DNA of 64,000 bases. Origin: Colletes latitarsis. Taxonomy: Eukaryota; Arthropoda; Insecta; Hymenoptera; Colletidae. The stretch is from the NCBI RefSeq assembly GCF_051014445.1, contig NC_135134.1, positions 3,315,672 to 3,379,671 of the forward strand, read 5' to 3'. Of this stretch, positions 1 to 9,677 are shown piece after piece. Positions within the stretch are counted from its first letter, which is position 1. The number at the start of each line of letters is the position of its first letter. The translations under genes were made by a program, and so were the position numbers. The notes below the pieces were generated by a model. The model saw only the letters and a program-made list of their open reading frames with translations. It did no database searches and was not told the origin of the DNA.

Positions 1-2
1 AC

Positions 3-1313
3 CATCCAGCCACGTCCTCCTCCGTTGCGGGTGTGGGGGGGAAAGGAGCCCAGAGACGTCCCCAGTCCCGGGCAGCCATCCTCCCATCATCTGCCTCCCT
101 AACCTTGCCGGCGGCTACGGTTCCGGCGGGGAGGGCGGCCGGGCAGTCGTGGGCGGAGGCGGTGAAGCGTGGGCGCGCCAGTCAAAAGCCCGCCCAGCCC
201 GCCGCGAAAGCTGCCCAGGTCCGACCGATACACGTCCGGGACAAACTCCCTGTGAAGCAGCCGGGCAATAGTGGTCCTCCTCCCCAACCTGCGCGGGAGG
301 CAAAAGCACTTCCGATGGCCGGCCGTCCGCCAAAAACGGCGGCTGTTGCCATCGATGCCGAGGAGGGCTCGTCTGCCACATTGGCCGAGGCGATGTCGAG
401 GGCGCGGGCGAGTATCAAGCTCGCGGACCTTGGCATCGCTGAGGTCAAGATGAAACGGGCAATTACGGGGGGGCTGTTGCTCGAGATCCCCGGGCCAGAG
501 GGGGAGGCTAAGGCGGATGCCTTGGCCGCTAAGTTGAAGGAGGTCCTGTCCGGGATGGCGGTCAAGGTGGCCCGCCCGGTGAAACGGACCGAGTTGCGGG
601 TGAGCGGCCTAGATGATGCCGCCACCCCGGCGGAAGTCCGCGTAGCCACTGCGGCCTTGGGTGGGTGCCCAGAGGTGGGAGTGCAGGTAGGCGAGGTACG
701 CCGGACCCCCACATCTCTGGGCACTATCTGGGTTAGGTGCCCCATCACAGCCGCCGTCAAAATTGCTGCGGCCGGCAGGGTTAAGGTGGGATGGACCTCC
801 GCCAAGGTGGAGGTCCTGCCGCCACGTCCGCTGCAGTGCTACCGCTGCCTGGAGACAGGCCATGTCAGGCAGCGGTGCACGGCGACGGTGGATCGGAGTG
901 GCCGCTGCTACAAATGCGGCTCCTCCGACCACCGTGCCAAGCAGTGTGGAGCGGCGTCTCCGGTGTGTCCACTGTGCGTGGATATACCGGGGAGACCCAC
1001 GGGGCATCGACTGGGTGGGCCGGGGTGTGCACCCCCACCCAGGCGGAACCGTGTAAGACGGGCCACGGGGCGGAAACTCCCCGGCGGTAAGGTGGGAGAC
1101 GGCGTTAATGTGCCTCCCGCTACCACAGTTAAGGAGTTGGGACTGGGGGTTATGCCCCCAGCAGTCGAGCATGGGGAGGTAGTAGTTACTGTCCCAGCAA
1201 TGGAGGTGGTTGAAGCTGCCGGAGGGGATGGGCTCCTCCCGGCGGCGGAGTCTAAGGGGGAGGTCACCTCTCCGTCTGTGGGTAATGGCCTGGAGGAGGT
1301 CGTGAAGGCCTAG
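3..1313 (+). CDS. LINE ORF1, gag-like zinc-knuckle protein (5' partial)
   Basis: The frame is open from the first bases of the window to a TAG at 1311-1313, so the N-terminus is missing. The GTG at 33 is only the first start-like codon and is probably not the true start. The visible N-terminal third is rich in Ala, Pro, Arg and Ser and looks disordered. The C-terminal half carries three knuckles: CX2CX4HX4C at 837-878, CX2CX4HX4C at 906-947, and a longer CX2CX9HX6C at 966-1028. This trio is typical of ORF1 in R1, TRAS and SART-like elements. The family role is to bind element RNA and form the ribonucleoprotein, sometimes with chromatin or telomere localisation. The tail after the knuckles is Gly/Val/Glu-rich. 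ORF2 follows in another frame and overlaps the last codons. No internal break is seen in the visible part. Confidence 0.9.
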   Translation, partial: HPATSSSVAGVGGKGAQRRPQSRAAILPSSASLTLPAATVPAGRAAGQSWAEAVKRGRASQKPAQPAAKAAQVRPIHVRDKLPVKQPGNSGPPPQPAREAKALPMAGRPPKTAAVAIDAEEGSSATLAEAMSRARASIKLADLGIAEVKMKRAITGGLLLEIPGPEGEAKADALAAKLKEVLSGMAVKVARPVKRTELRVSGLDDAATPAEVRVATAALGGCPEVGVQVGEVRRTPTSLGTIWVRCPITAAVKIAAAGRVKVGWTSAKVEVLPPRPLQCYRCLETGHVRQRCTATVDRSGRCYKCGSSDHRAKQCGAASPVCPLCVDIPGRPTGHRLGGPGCAPPPRRNRVRRATGRKLPGGKVGDGVNVPPATTVKELGLGVMPPAVEHGEVVVTVPAMEVVEAAGGDGLLPAAESKGEVTSPSVGNGLEEVVKA

Positions 1314-4300
1314 AGTTCACCCTCCTCCAGGCCAATTTGGCGAGGGCTCGCAGGGCACAGGACATGTTTGTTCACGCCCTGCGGGCCCAAAGGGTTGGCC
1401 TGGCCATCGCCGCCGAGCCGTACATGGTTCCCGACCAGCCCAATTGGGTCGGGAGCCTGTGCGGACTGGTAGCGATGGTCTGAGCGTGGCCGCCAGACTC
1501 CCCCCCCGTTACCATCCTGCATCGGGGGAGGGGGTTTCTGGCGGTCCAATGGGGGACAATCGCGGTGGTGGGCTGCTACGTGACGCCCAACTGCGACCTC
1601 GCCACATATGCGGCATATCTGGACGGGGTGGGCGGTTGTATCAGGAGATGCCTACCCCGTCCGATACTGGTCCTGGGGGATTTCAATGCTCATGCAGCTG
1701 CATCGGGCAACCCCATGACCAACCGCCGTGGCGAGGCGCTATTGGGGTGGGCGGCTGAGCACGACCTCCGGCTGGTGAATCGCGGCTCCGAAGCCACTTT
1801 CGTAGGGCCGCAGGGAACGTCCGTCATCGATTTGACGTGGGCAACCCCTGCGGCCCTGCGACTCGTGTCGGGGTGGCGAGTGGCCGTAGAGGTGGCGACA
1901 CTTAGTGACCACCTCTACATCACCATGTCGGTGAAGGCCACCCCGGCACGAAGGGAGCCCCTGGGCCGGAGGCGTGCGGCGGATGCCGTGGCCCAACCGC
2001 GATGGTCCCTCAAGAGGGTGAGTTGGGAGATGGCAGAGGCAGCCGCAACGGTGGCAGCCTGGTCCCAGCCAGAGGATGGACCCGTCAACGACGTCGAGCA
2101 AGAGGCCGAGTGGTTTCGGGGCACATTCAAGGAGGTGTGCGATGCCTCCATGCCCCGGACCAGGCCTCCCAGAAGACAGGGCGCGGCGTATTGGTGGTCG
2201 CCGCACATCGAGCAGTGCAACGCTCGTTGTGCGCGCGCCCGACGGTCACGTCGTCGACGCCCGACCGCGGAGCAGATGGCGCGCATATACGAGGAGTTCG
2301 CCAGGGAGCGGCGGATCCTCCAGCGCGCCATCCGAGACGCCAAGGCACAGGCATGGAAGGATCTCCTCGGGGAGCTGAACAGAGATCCGTGGGGGCGCCC
2401 GTATAAGCTTGTAATGGACAAGCTTCGTCCATGGGCGCCCCCGCTGACAGAGACTCTCGACCTCCAGTTTTTAGAGGAGGTGGTATCAACCCTGTTCCCG
2501 GGGTCTAACCGGGTCGGGGTACCACCTCCCCGAGAACCCTGGGACCCTTCCATCTGGTCCCAGGAACTGGAGGTCACCCCCGAGGAGATGGGCCGGGTCG
2601 TTCGTCGGATGGGGTCACGGAAGGTTGCTCCGGGTCCCGACGGCGTGCCCGGCCAGGTGTTGGCCTGTGCTCTGGGCGCCTTGAGCCCGCGGTTCGGGAG
2701 GCTGCTCAGCGGTTGCCTCCGCCGGGGGGTATTTCCCTCACCCTGGAAGGCGGCGCGGCTGGTCCTTCTCCAGAAGGCGAGAAGGCCCGCAAGTACGCCC
2801 TCCGCGTACCGGCCGGTGTGTTTGTTGGATGAGGCGGGCAAGCTCTTTGAGCGCATAGTGGCAGCCCGCCTCTCCAACCACCTGTCCACAGTAGGACCCG
2901 ACTTGGCCCCCTGCCAATTCGGCTTTAGAGAGGGACGCTCCACGCTTGATGCCGTCCAGCTGGTCCGGTCCCTCTCTCAGGGGGCCACCTCCCAGGGTAG
3001 GGTGGTTCTGGCGATATCGATAGATATCGTCAATGCCTTTAACACCCTACCCTGGGAGACGATTATGGGGGCACTAGACTTTCATCGTGTGCCCCCATAC
3101 CTGAAGAGGATAGTCGGGTCCTACCTTAGCGACAGGTGGATCAGTTGCACCGGCCGGGATGGAGTACACATGCGGAGGGGAGTCGTACGCGGTGTTCCGC
3201 AGGGGTCGGTTCTAGGGCCCCTGCTATGGAACATCGGGTACGACTCGGTACTGCGAGCCCCTCTGCCCGCTGACGTGGCGCTGGCGTGTTATGCCGATGA
3301 CACGCTGGTGCTCGTCAGCGGGTCAGACTGGAGAGGGACAGCGCGCGCCGCGGAGGTGGCGGTGGACAACGTCGTCCCCGAAATTCGCAGGCTGGGCCTA
3401 GAGGTGGCACCCCAGAAAACGGAGGCCATGTATTTTGAAAAACTTGGCCCCCGTGGGGTGCCGCCGGCCGGCCTGCGGATACGAGTTGGGACAGCCTACG
3501 TTGAGGTGAAGGCCCATATGAAATACCTGGGCCTGATCCTCGACAGCCGGTGGCGCTTCGTCGAGCATTTCGACCGCTTGGCCCCCCGTGTGGAGAGGGC
3601 GGCTGCCGCGTTAGGCCGCCTTCTTCCAAATATCGGGGGGCCTGATGTTGGAGTTCGCCGCCTCTATGTGGAGGTGGTGCGTTCGATTGCCCTCTACGGG
3701 GCCCCAATCTGGGCCCCACAACTGGATGCCAGCCGGCGCAGCACGGAGATGCTGCGCCGCGTCAACCGTCGGCTGGCAATTCGGGTTGTTAGAGGGTATC
3801 GCACCATCTCCCACGAGGCGGCGACTACCCTGGCCTGCCTCCCGCCCCTGGAGCTCCTAGCCTGGAGGAACCAATTGGTTTTCCGGCATTCCAGGGAGCT
3901 TCAGGAGGCTGGGAGGCCGCCAGAGGAGAGGAGGCAAGCGGTCGAAGCGACGAGGTGCCATGCCCAACGGACCGTTTTGTTTGTGTGGTTCCATCAACTC
4001 ATTCAGTCTGGTGGAGCCACACAACGGTCCGTTGGTGCAGTCCTGCCACATTGGCAAGAGTGGCAGGACAAACCGGGTAGGCTGTCCTACAGGATGACAC
4101 AGGTGCTCACCGGGCATGGTTGCTTTGGTGAGTACCTGTGTCGAATCGGGAAGGAGGCGACGGCGGTGTGCCACCACTGTGGGGACACTCAGGACACGGC
4201 GCAGCACACGCTGGCAGCCTGCCCAGCGTGGGCAGATGAGCGCCGTGTCCTGCAACAGGTAGTAGGGAGGAACCTCTCGCTGGCCACAGTAGTTGGCAAG

Positions 4301-4474
4301 ATGGTGGCCAGCGAGAGGACATGGCAAGTGGTGGCCTCCTTCTGTGAGGTAGTCATGTCACAGAAGGAGGCCGCCGAGCGGGCGCGCGAGCGGGCCGCGC
4401 ATTCCGCTCGGAGAGGAAGGGCTCGGAGAGGGGCGAGGGCGAGGCGACCTTCTCCTCCTGGCCCCCTCCAATAG
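1313..4474 (+). pseudogene. LINE ORF2, endonuclease-reverse transcriptase, one in-frame TGA
   Basis: This frame encodes the retrotransposition enzyme, which nicks target DNA and copies element RNA from the nick. It is open from 1286, just after a TAA, and conserved-looking sequence begins near 1322. A TGA at 1481-1483 interrupts the endonuclease; after it the frame is open to TAG at 4472-4474. Endonuclease landmarks are GDFNAH (catalytic Asp at 1679) and SDH at 1904. Reverse transcriptase landmarks are motif A with Asp at 3023 followed by NAFN, GVPQGSVLGP near 3191, YADD at 3290-3301, and KYLGLILD. A CX2CX8HX4C finger lies at 4169-4222. The first in-frame ATG is at 1364, inside the conserved N-terminal block, so the start mechanism is unclear. 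Only one lesion is visible in about 1,050 codons. Confidence 0.92.
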
Positions 4475-4854
4475 CTCCTGAAGAGGTGGGCGGCCCGTCA
4501 ACTTTAACCTCAGGCCACCACGTCGATGGCCGAGGGATGGACGGGCCGCCCGTGGGGGCTGCAGGTGCTGGGCACAAGGGGCCCGAGCACCCAAAGCAGC
4601 CCCGGGGCCGCGGGCGTCGGGTGACCTGGCGTCTGCGGCGGAGAAATCATGGGGGGAGGGACACGTTGTCGTTCCCCCCGGGATGAGCCTCAACAGGCAA
4701 GGCGCGGCGGGGGACTCCGTGATGTCTCACTAGAGTTCCCGGTCCCCCGCCGCAGCGCCCGAGAACGGTCACCGTGGTGCCTTAGCCGGTAAGAGTCCGG
4801 CACTACCCCGGCCTCCCCCCCAGGGAGCCGGGGTGTCCATGAGGATTTCACCAC

Positions 4855-4857
<3 letters not shown>
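4475..4857 (+). other. Element 1 3' UTR with two GC-rich hairpins
   Basis: This 383-bp non-coding stretch lies between the ORF2 stop and the poly-A. It contains a perfect 12-bp inverted repeat at 4704-4715 and 4742-4753 (arm GCGGCGGGGGAC, 26-base loop). A second stem at 4805-4834 has 8 bp plus 4 bp with one bulged C and a 5-base loop. In R1-clade elements the 3' UTR RNA is often what the reverse transcriptase recognises, so these may be recognition structures. That role is inferred. Confidence 0.75.

Positions 4858-4886
<29 letters not shown>
4858..4886 (+). other. Poly-A tail of element 1 and 3' insertion junction
   Basis: There are 29 consecutive A's, followed at once by satellite sequence beginning GGTCTGGG. 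In uninterrupted monomers this point reads GTTA then GGTCTGGG, so the insertion lies within or next to a TTAGG pentamer. The exact cut is ambiguous by one A. The left junction is outside the window. Confidence 0.93.
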
Positions 4887-4888
<2 letters not shown>

Positions 4889-5400
4889 TCTGGGATTTGC
4901 CCTCCTCTGGCTCGTACCTTCGCATTTTTCTCCTTTTTGTTGCCAAGATCCTGGGCGTTTTCTGGTTTGGATCACGTAGTAATGCAGTACCACGACGAAG
5001 CTGTCAATTAAACCTGGTTGCGATTATTATTTTAGAGGATAACACCGGTTATGTTTGGGTTAGGTCTGGTAGTTGCCCTCATCTGGCTCGTACTTTCGCA
5101 TTTCTCGCATACTTGTTGGCCAGATCCTGGCCTTTTTCTGGCTTGGATCACGTAATAACGTGGTACCACACCGAAACAGTCAATTAAACCTGGTTGCGAT
5201 TAATATTGTAGAGGATAACGCCGGTTATGTCTCGGTTAGGTCTGGGATTTTCCGTCATCTGGCTCATACTTTCGCATTTTTCGCATACCTGTTGGCCAGA
5301 TCCAGGGCTTTTTCTGATTTGGATCACGTAGTAATGCGGTACCACACTGAAACAGTCAATTAAACCTGGTTGCGATTAATATTCTAGAGGATAACGCCGG

Positions 5401-6905
5401 TTATGTCTGGGTTAGGTCTGGTATTTGCCCTCATCTGGCTCGTGCTTTCCTATTTTTCGCATACTTGTTGGCCAGATCCTGAGTTTTTTCTGGATTGGAT
5501 CCCGTAGTAATGAGGTTTCACACTGAAACAGTCAATTAACCGTGGTTGCGATTAATATTTTAGAGTATAACGCTGGTTATGTCTGGGTTAGTCCTGGTAT
5601 TTGCAATCATCTGGCCCATACTTTCGCGTTTTTCGCATACTCGTTCGCCAGATCCTGGGTTTTTTCTGATTTGGATCCCGTAGTAATGTGGTTCCACACC
5701 GAAACAGTCAATTAAACCTGGTTGCAATTAATATTTTAGAGGATAACGCCGGTTATGTCTCGGTTAGGACTGGGATTTGCCCTCATCTGGCTCGTAGCTT
5801 CGCATTTTTCGCATACGTGTTGGCAAGATCCTCGCCTTTTTCTGGTTTGGATCACGTAGTAATGCGGTACCACACCGAAACAGTCAACTAAACCTGGTTG
5901 CGATTAATATTTTAGAGGATATCGCCGGTTATGTCTCGGTTAGGTCTGGGATTTGCCCTCATCTTGCTCGTGCTTTCGTATTTTTCGCATATTTGTTGGC
6001 CAGGTCCAGGGCTTTTTCTGGTTTGGATCACGTAGAAACGTGGTACCACACTGAAACAGTCAATACAAGCTGGTTCCGAATAGTACTTTAGGGGATAATG
6101 CTGGTTATGTCTGGGTTAGCTGTGGTATTTCCAGTCATCTGGCTCATACTTCCGCGTTTTTCGCATACTTCTTGGCCAGATCCTGGGTTTTTTCTGGATT
6201 GGATCCCGTAGTAATGAGGTTCCACACCGAAACAGTCAATTAAACCTGGTTGCGATTAATATTATAGAGGATAACGCCGGTTATGTCTGGGTTAGGCCTG
6301 GTATTTGCCCTCATCTGGCTCGGGCTTTCCTATTTTTCACATACTTGTTGGCCAGATCCTGGGTTTTTTCTGGATTGGATCCCGTAGTAATGAGGTTTCA
6401 CACTGAAACAGTCAATTAACCGTGGTTGCGATTAATATTTTAGAGTATAACGCTGGTTATGTCTGGGTTAGTTCTGGTATTTGCAATCATCTGGCCCATA
6501 CTTTCGCGTTTTTCGCATACTCGTTGGCCAGATCCTGGGTTTATTCTGATTTGGATCCCGTAGTAATGTGGTTCCACACCGAAACAGTCAATTAAACCTG
6601 GTTGCAATTAATATTTTAGAGGATAACGCCGGTTATGTCTCGGTTAGGACTGGGATTTGCCCTCATCTGGCTCGTAGCTTCGCATTTTTCGCATACGTGT
6701 TGGCAAGATCCTCGCCTTTTTCTGGTTTGGATCACGTAGTAATGCGGTACCACACCGAAACAGTCAACTAAACCTGGTTGCGATTAATATTTTAGAGGAT
6801 ATCGCCGGTTATGTCTCGGTTAGGTCTGGGATTTGCCCTCATCTTGCTCGTGCTTTCGTATTTTTCGCATATTTGTTGGCCAGGTCCAGGCCTTTTTCTG
6901 GTTTG
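5401..6905. repeat. Tandem duplication of an 880-bp (5-monomer) satellite block
   Basis: The block 5401-6280 is repeated from 6281 to about 6905 at a shift of exactly 880 bp. Diagnostic variants occur in both copies: CTATTTTTC in the TCGCATTTTT block, AATTAACCGTGG, and the cluster GTGTTGGCAAGATCCTCGCC. The second copy is incomplete and differs at several bases. This is the clearest higher-order unit in the diverged left segment. Confidence 0.85.
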
Positions 6906-9123
6906 GATCACGTAGTATTGTGGTACCACACTGGAGCAGTCAGTAGAAGCTGGTTCCGAATAGTATTTTAGAGGATAACGCTGGCTATGCCTGGGCTAGT
7001 TCTTGTATTTGCAATCATCTGGCCCATACTTTCGCGTTTTTCGCATACTTGTTGGCCAGACCCTGGGCTTTTTCTGGCTTGGACCACGTAGTAATGTGGT
7101 ACCGCACTGAAACAGTCAATTAAACCCAGTTGCGATTAATATTTTACAGGATAACGCCGGTTATGTCTGGGTTAGGTCTGGGATTTGCCCTCATGGGGCT
7201 CGTACTTTGGCATTTTTCGCATACTTGTTGGCCAGATCCTGGTCTTTTTCTGGTTTGGATCACGTAGTAATGTGGTTCTACACCTAAACAGTCAATTAGA
7301 CCTGGTTGCGATTAATATTTTACAAGATAACGCTGGTTATGTCTCGGTTAGGTCTGGTATTTGCCCTTATCTGGCTCGTACTTTCGCATTTTTCGCATAC
7401 TTGTTGGCCAGACCCTGGGCTTTTTCTGGCTTGGACCACGTAGTAATGTGGTACCGCACTGAAACAGTCAATTAAACCTGGTTGCGATTAATATTTTAGA
7501 GGATATCGCACGTTATGTCTCGGTTAGGTCTGGTATTTGCCCTTATCTGGCTCGTACTTTCGCATTTTTCGCATACTTGTTGGCCAGACCCTGGGCTTTT
7601 TCTGGCTTGGACCACGTAGTAATGTGGTACCGCACTGAAACAGTCAATTAAACCTAGTTGCGATTAATATTTTACAGGATAACGCCGGTTATGTCTGGGT
7701 TAGGTCTGGGATTTGCCCTCATGCGGCTCGTACTTTCGCATTTTTCGCATACTTGTTGGCAAGATCCTGGTCTTTTTCTGGTTTGGATCACGTAGTAATG
7801 TGGTCCTACACCTAAACAGTCAATTAGACCTGGTTGCGATTAATATTTTACAGGATAACGCTGGTTATGTCTCGGTTAGGTCTGGTATTTGCCCTTATCT
7901 GGCTCGTACTTTCGCATTTTTCGCATACTTGTTGGCCAGATCCTGGGCTTTTTCTGGTTTGGATCCCGTACTAATGTGGTTGCACACCGAAGCAGTCAAT
8001 TAAACCTGGCTGCGATGAATATTTTAGAGGATAACGCCGGTTATGTCTCGGTAGGGTCTGGGATTTTTCCTCAACTGGCTCGTGCTTTCGTATTTTTCGC
8101 ATACTTCTTGGCCAGGCCCTGGGCTTTTTCAAGTTTGGATCACGTAGTAATGTGGTAACACACTGAAACAGTCAATAAAAGCTGGTTCCGATTAATATTT
8201 TAGAGGATAACGCCGGTTATGTCTCAGTTAGGTCTGGTATTTGTCCTCATCTGGCTCGTGCTTTCGTATTTTTCGCATACTTCTTGGCCAGATCCTGGGC
8301 TTTTTCTGATTGGGATCACGCAGTAATCTGGTACCACACTGAAACAGTCAATGAAAGCTGGTTCCGATTAGTATTTTAGAGGATAACGCTGGTTATGTCT
8401 CGGTTAGGTCTGGTATTTGCGCGCATCTGGCTCGTGCTTTCGTATTTTTCGCATACTTCTTGGCCAGATCCTGGGCTTTTTCTGGTTTGGATCACGTAGT
8501 AATGTGGTACCACACTGAAGCAGTCAGTAGAAGCTGGTTCCGAATAGTATTTTAGAGGATAACGCCGGTTATGTCTTGGTTAGGTCTAGGATTTGCCCTC
8601 ATCTGGCTCGTACCTTCGCATTTTTCTCCTTTTTGTTGGCAAGATCCTGGGCGTTTTTTGGTTTGGATCACGTAGTAATGCAGTACCACGCCGAAGCTGT
8701 CAATTAAACCTGGTTGCGATTAATATTTTAGAGGATAACGCCGGTTATGTCTCGGTAGGGTCTGGGATTTTTCCTCAACTGGCTCGTGCTTTCGTATTTT
8801 TCGCATACTTCTTGGCCAGATCCTGGGCTTTTTCTGATTGGGATCACGCAGTAATCTGGTACCACACTGAAACAGTCAATGAAAGCTGGTTCCGATTAGT
8901 ATTTTAGAGGATAACGCAGGTTATGTCTTGGTTAGGTCTGGGATTTGCCCTCATCTGGCTCGTACCTTCGCATTTTTCTCCCTTTTGTTGGCAAGATCCT
9001 GGGCGTTTTCTGGTTTGGATCACGGAGTAATGCAGTACCACGCCGAAGCTGTCAATTAAACCTGGTTGCGATTAATATTTGAGAGGATAAAGCCGGTTAT
9101 GTCGGGGTAAGGTTTGGTATTTG

Positions 9124-9141
9124 CCCTCATCTGGCTCGTAC
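9124..9141. repeat. Target-site duplication of element 2, left copy
   Basis: The sequence CCCTCATCTGGCTCGTAC, followed by T's, matches 12765-12782 exactly. It is ordinary satellite sequence. Removing 9142-12782 restores an uninterrupted monomer, and the 176-bp spacing continues across the join. This is direct evidence of target-primed insertion into the array. Confidence 0.95.
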
Positions 9142-9160
9142 TTTTTTTTTTTTTTTTTTT
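9142..9160 (-). other. Poly-A tail of element 2
   Basis: A run of 19 T's on the plus strand joins the left target-site copy to the GC-rich 3' UTR. Up to three of the T's could belong to the duplicated target, because satellite monomers continue with TTTCGC at this point. Confidence 0.93.
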
Positions 9161-9677
9161 GTCGTGGGGAAAATCTTCGAAAGACTCCCTCCCACCTCCT
9201 TGGGGATTGGTGGGAGGGGTGTGTGGGGGTTCCCCGCGCCCGTACAACGACAGGCGCGGGACCTACCCACTAAAAACCCCACGGTGACCCTTCGGCACGC
9301 TTTGGGAGGATACCGGGAATCGCTCGAAGCATTCTTCCGGTATCCTCCCCGTGCCCGCGCTTTCGCGCCCATCCCCCGGCGGGACAATCGGTCCCCCCAG
9401 TAAATACACTGCCTCATAGCGGCGGGACGGGGCCACTCCATCCCGCCGCTATCCGTCCCGGGGCCGCGTTTAGTGGCGGCTGCGAGCCCCAACTCGCAAC
9501 CGCCCGCGACCCCGTTTCCACCCCTCGGCGGCCGGGCGTTCATGGCCGCACCAGACCGCCGAGGGTGCCTCCCCTTGCGTCGGACCGGTAGGGGGAGGCA
9601 CTCCTACCCCCAACCGGTCCGACCCGGCGCCGCCTGGCGGGAGGAGGGTCCCCTCAGGACCCCCCTCCCAGCCTAGG
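9161..9677 (-). other. Element 2 3' UTR, dense in inverted repeats
   Basis: This 517-bp non-coding stretch lies between the ORF2 stop and the poly-A. Perfect inverted repeats are at 9304-9316/9337-9349 (13 bp, 20-base loop), 9416-9427/9441-9452 (12 bp, 13-base loop), 9522-9531/9556-9565 (10 bp), 9565-9574/9592-9601 (10 bp) and 9580-9589/9613-9622 (10 bp). The last two overlap and could be alternative folds. The density suggests a folded 3' RNA domain. Open frames in this region are short and lack recognisable motifs. Confidence 0.78.

Larger units (their letters stand above)
1..4886 (+). mobile_element. R1-clade non-LTR retrotransposon, element 1 (left end outside window)
   Basis: The order is a gag-like ORF1 with three zinc knuckles, then an ORF2 with an apurinic-type endonuclease, a reverse transcriptase and a C-terminal CCHC finger, then a 3' UTR and a 29-base A run. 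This is the standard architecture of R1-clade LINEs. The element is GC-rich and stands out sharply from the AT-richer satellite that begins right after the A run. The 5' UTR and the start of ORF1 lie beyond the left edge, so completeness and the left target-site duplication cannot be judged. One premature stop in ORF2 makes this copy non-autonomous as read. The otherwise open frames suggest a fairly recent insertion. The clade assignment rests on the zinc-knuckle pattern and the reverse transcriptase motifs. The exact family is not recognised. Confidence 0.93.
4887..9141. repeat. 176-bp satellite, left diverged segment (about 24 monomers)
   Basis: Equivalent motifs recur every 176 bp; for example, the CGTAC motif occurs at 8961 and again at 9137. 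Each monomer carries recognisable landmarks in the same order: AACAGTCAATTAAACC, a GATTAATATTTTAGAGGATAA block, CCGGTTATGTCTCGGTTAGG, CCTCATCTGGCTCGTAC, TCGCATTTTTCGCATAC, GGCCAGATCCTGG, GGATCACGTAGTAATG and GGTACCACAC. Monomers differ from one another at many scattered positions and are much less homogeneous than the array to the right. No gene is supported here. Open frames on either strand cross monomer borders and recur with the repeat. Confidence 0.96.

Noticed and set aside
115..2943. Several 100-340-codon minus-strand frames opposite element 1.
   Set aside because: They are antisense shadows of ORF1 and ORF2 in GC-rich DNA, and none shows a domain.
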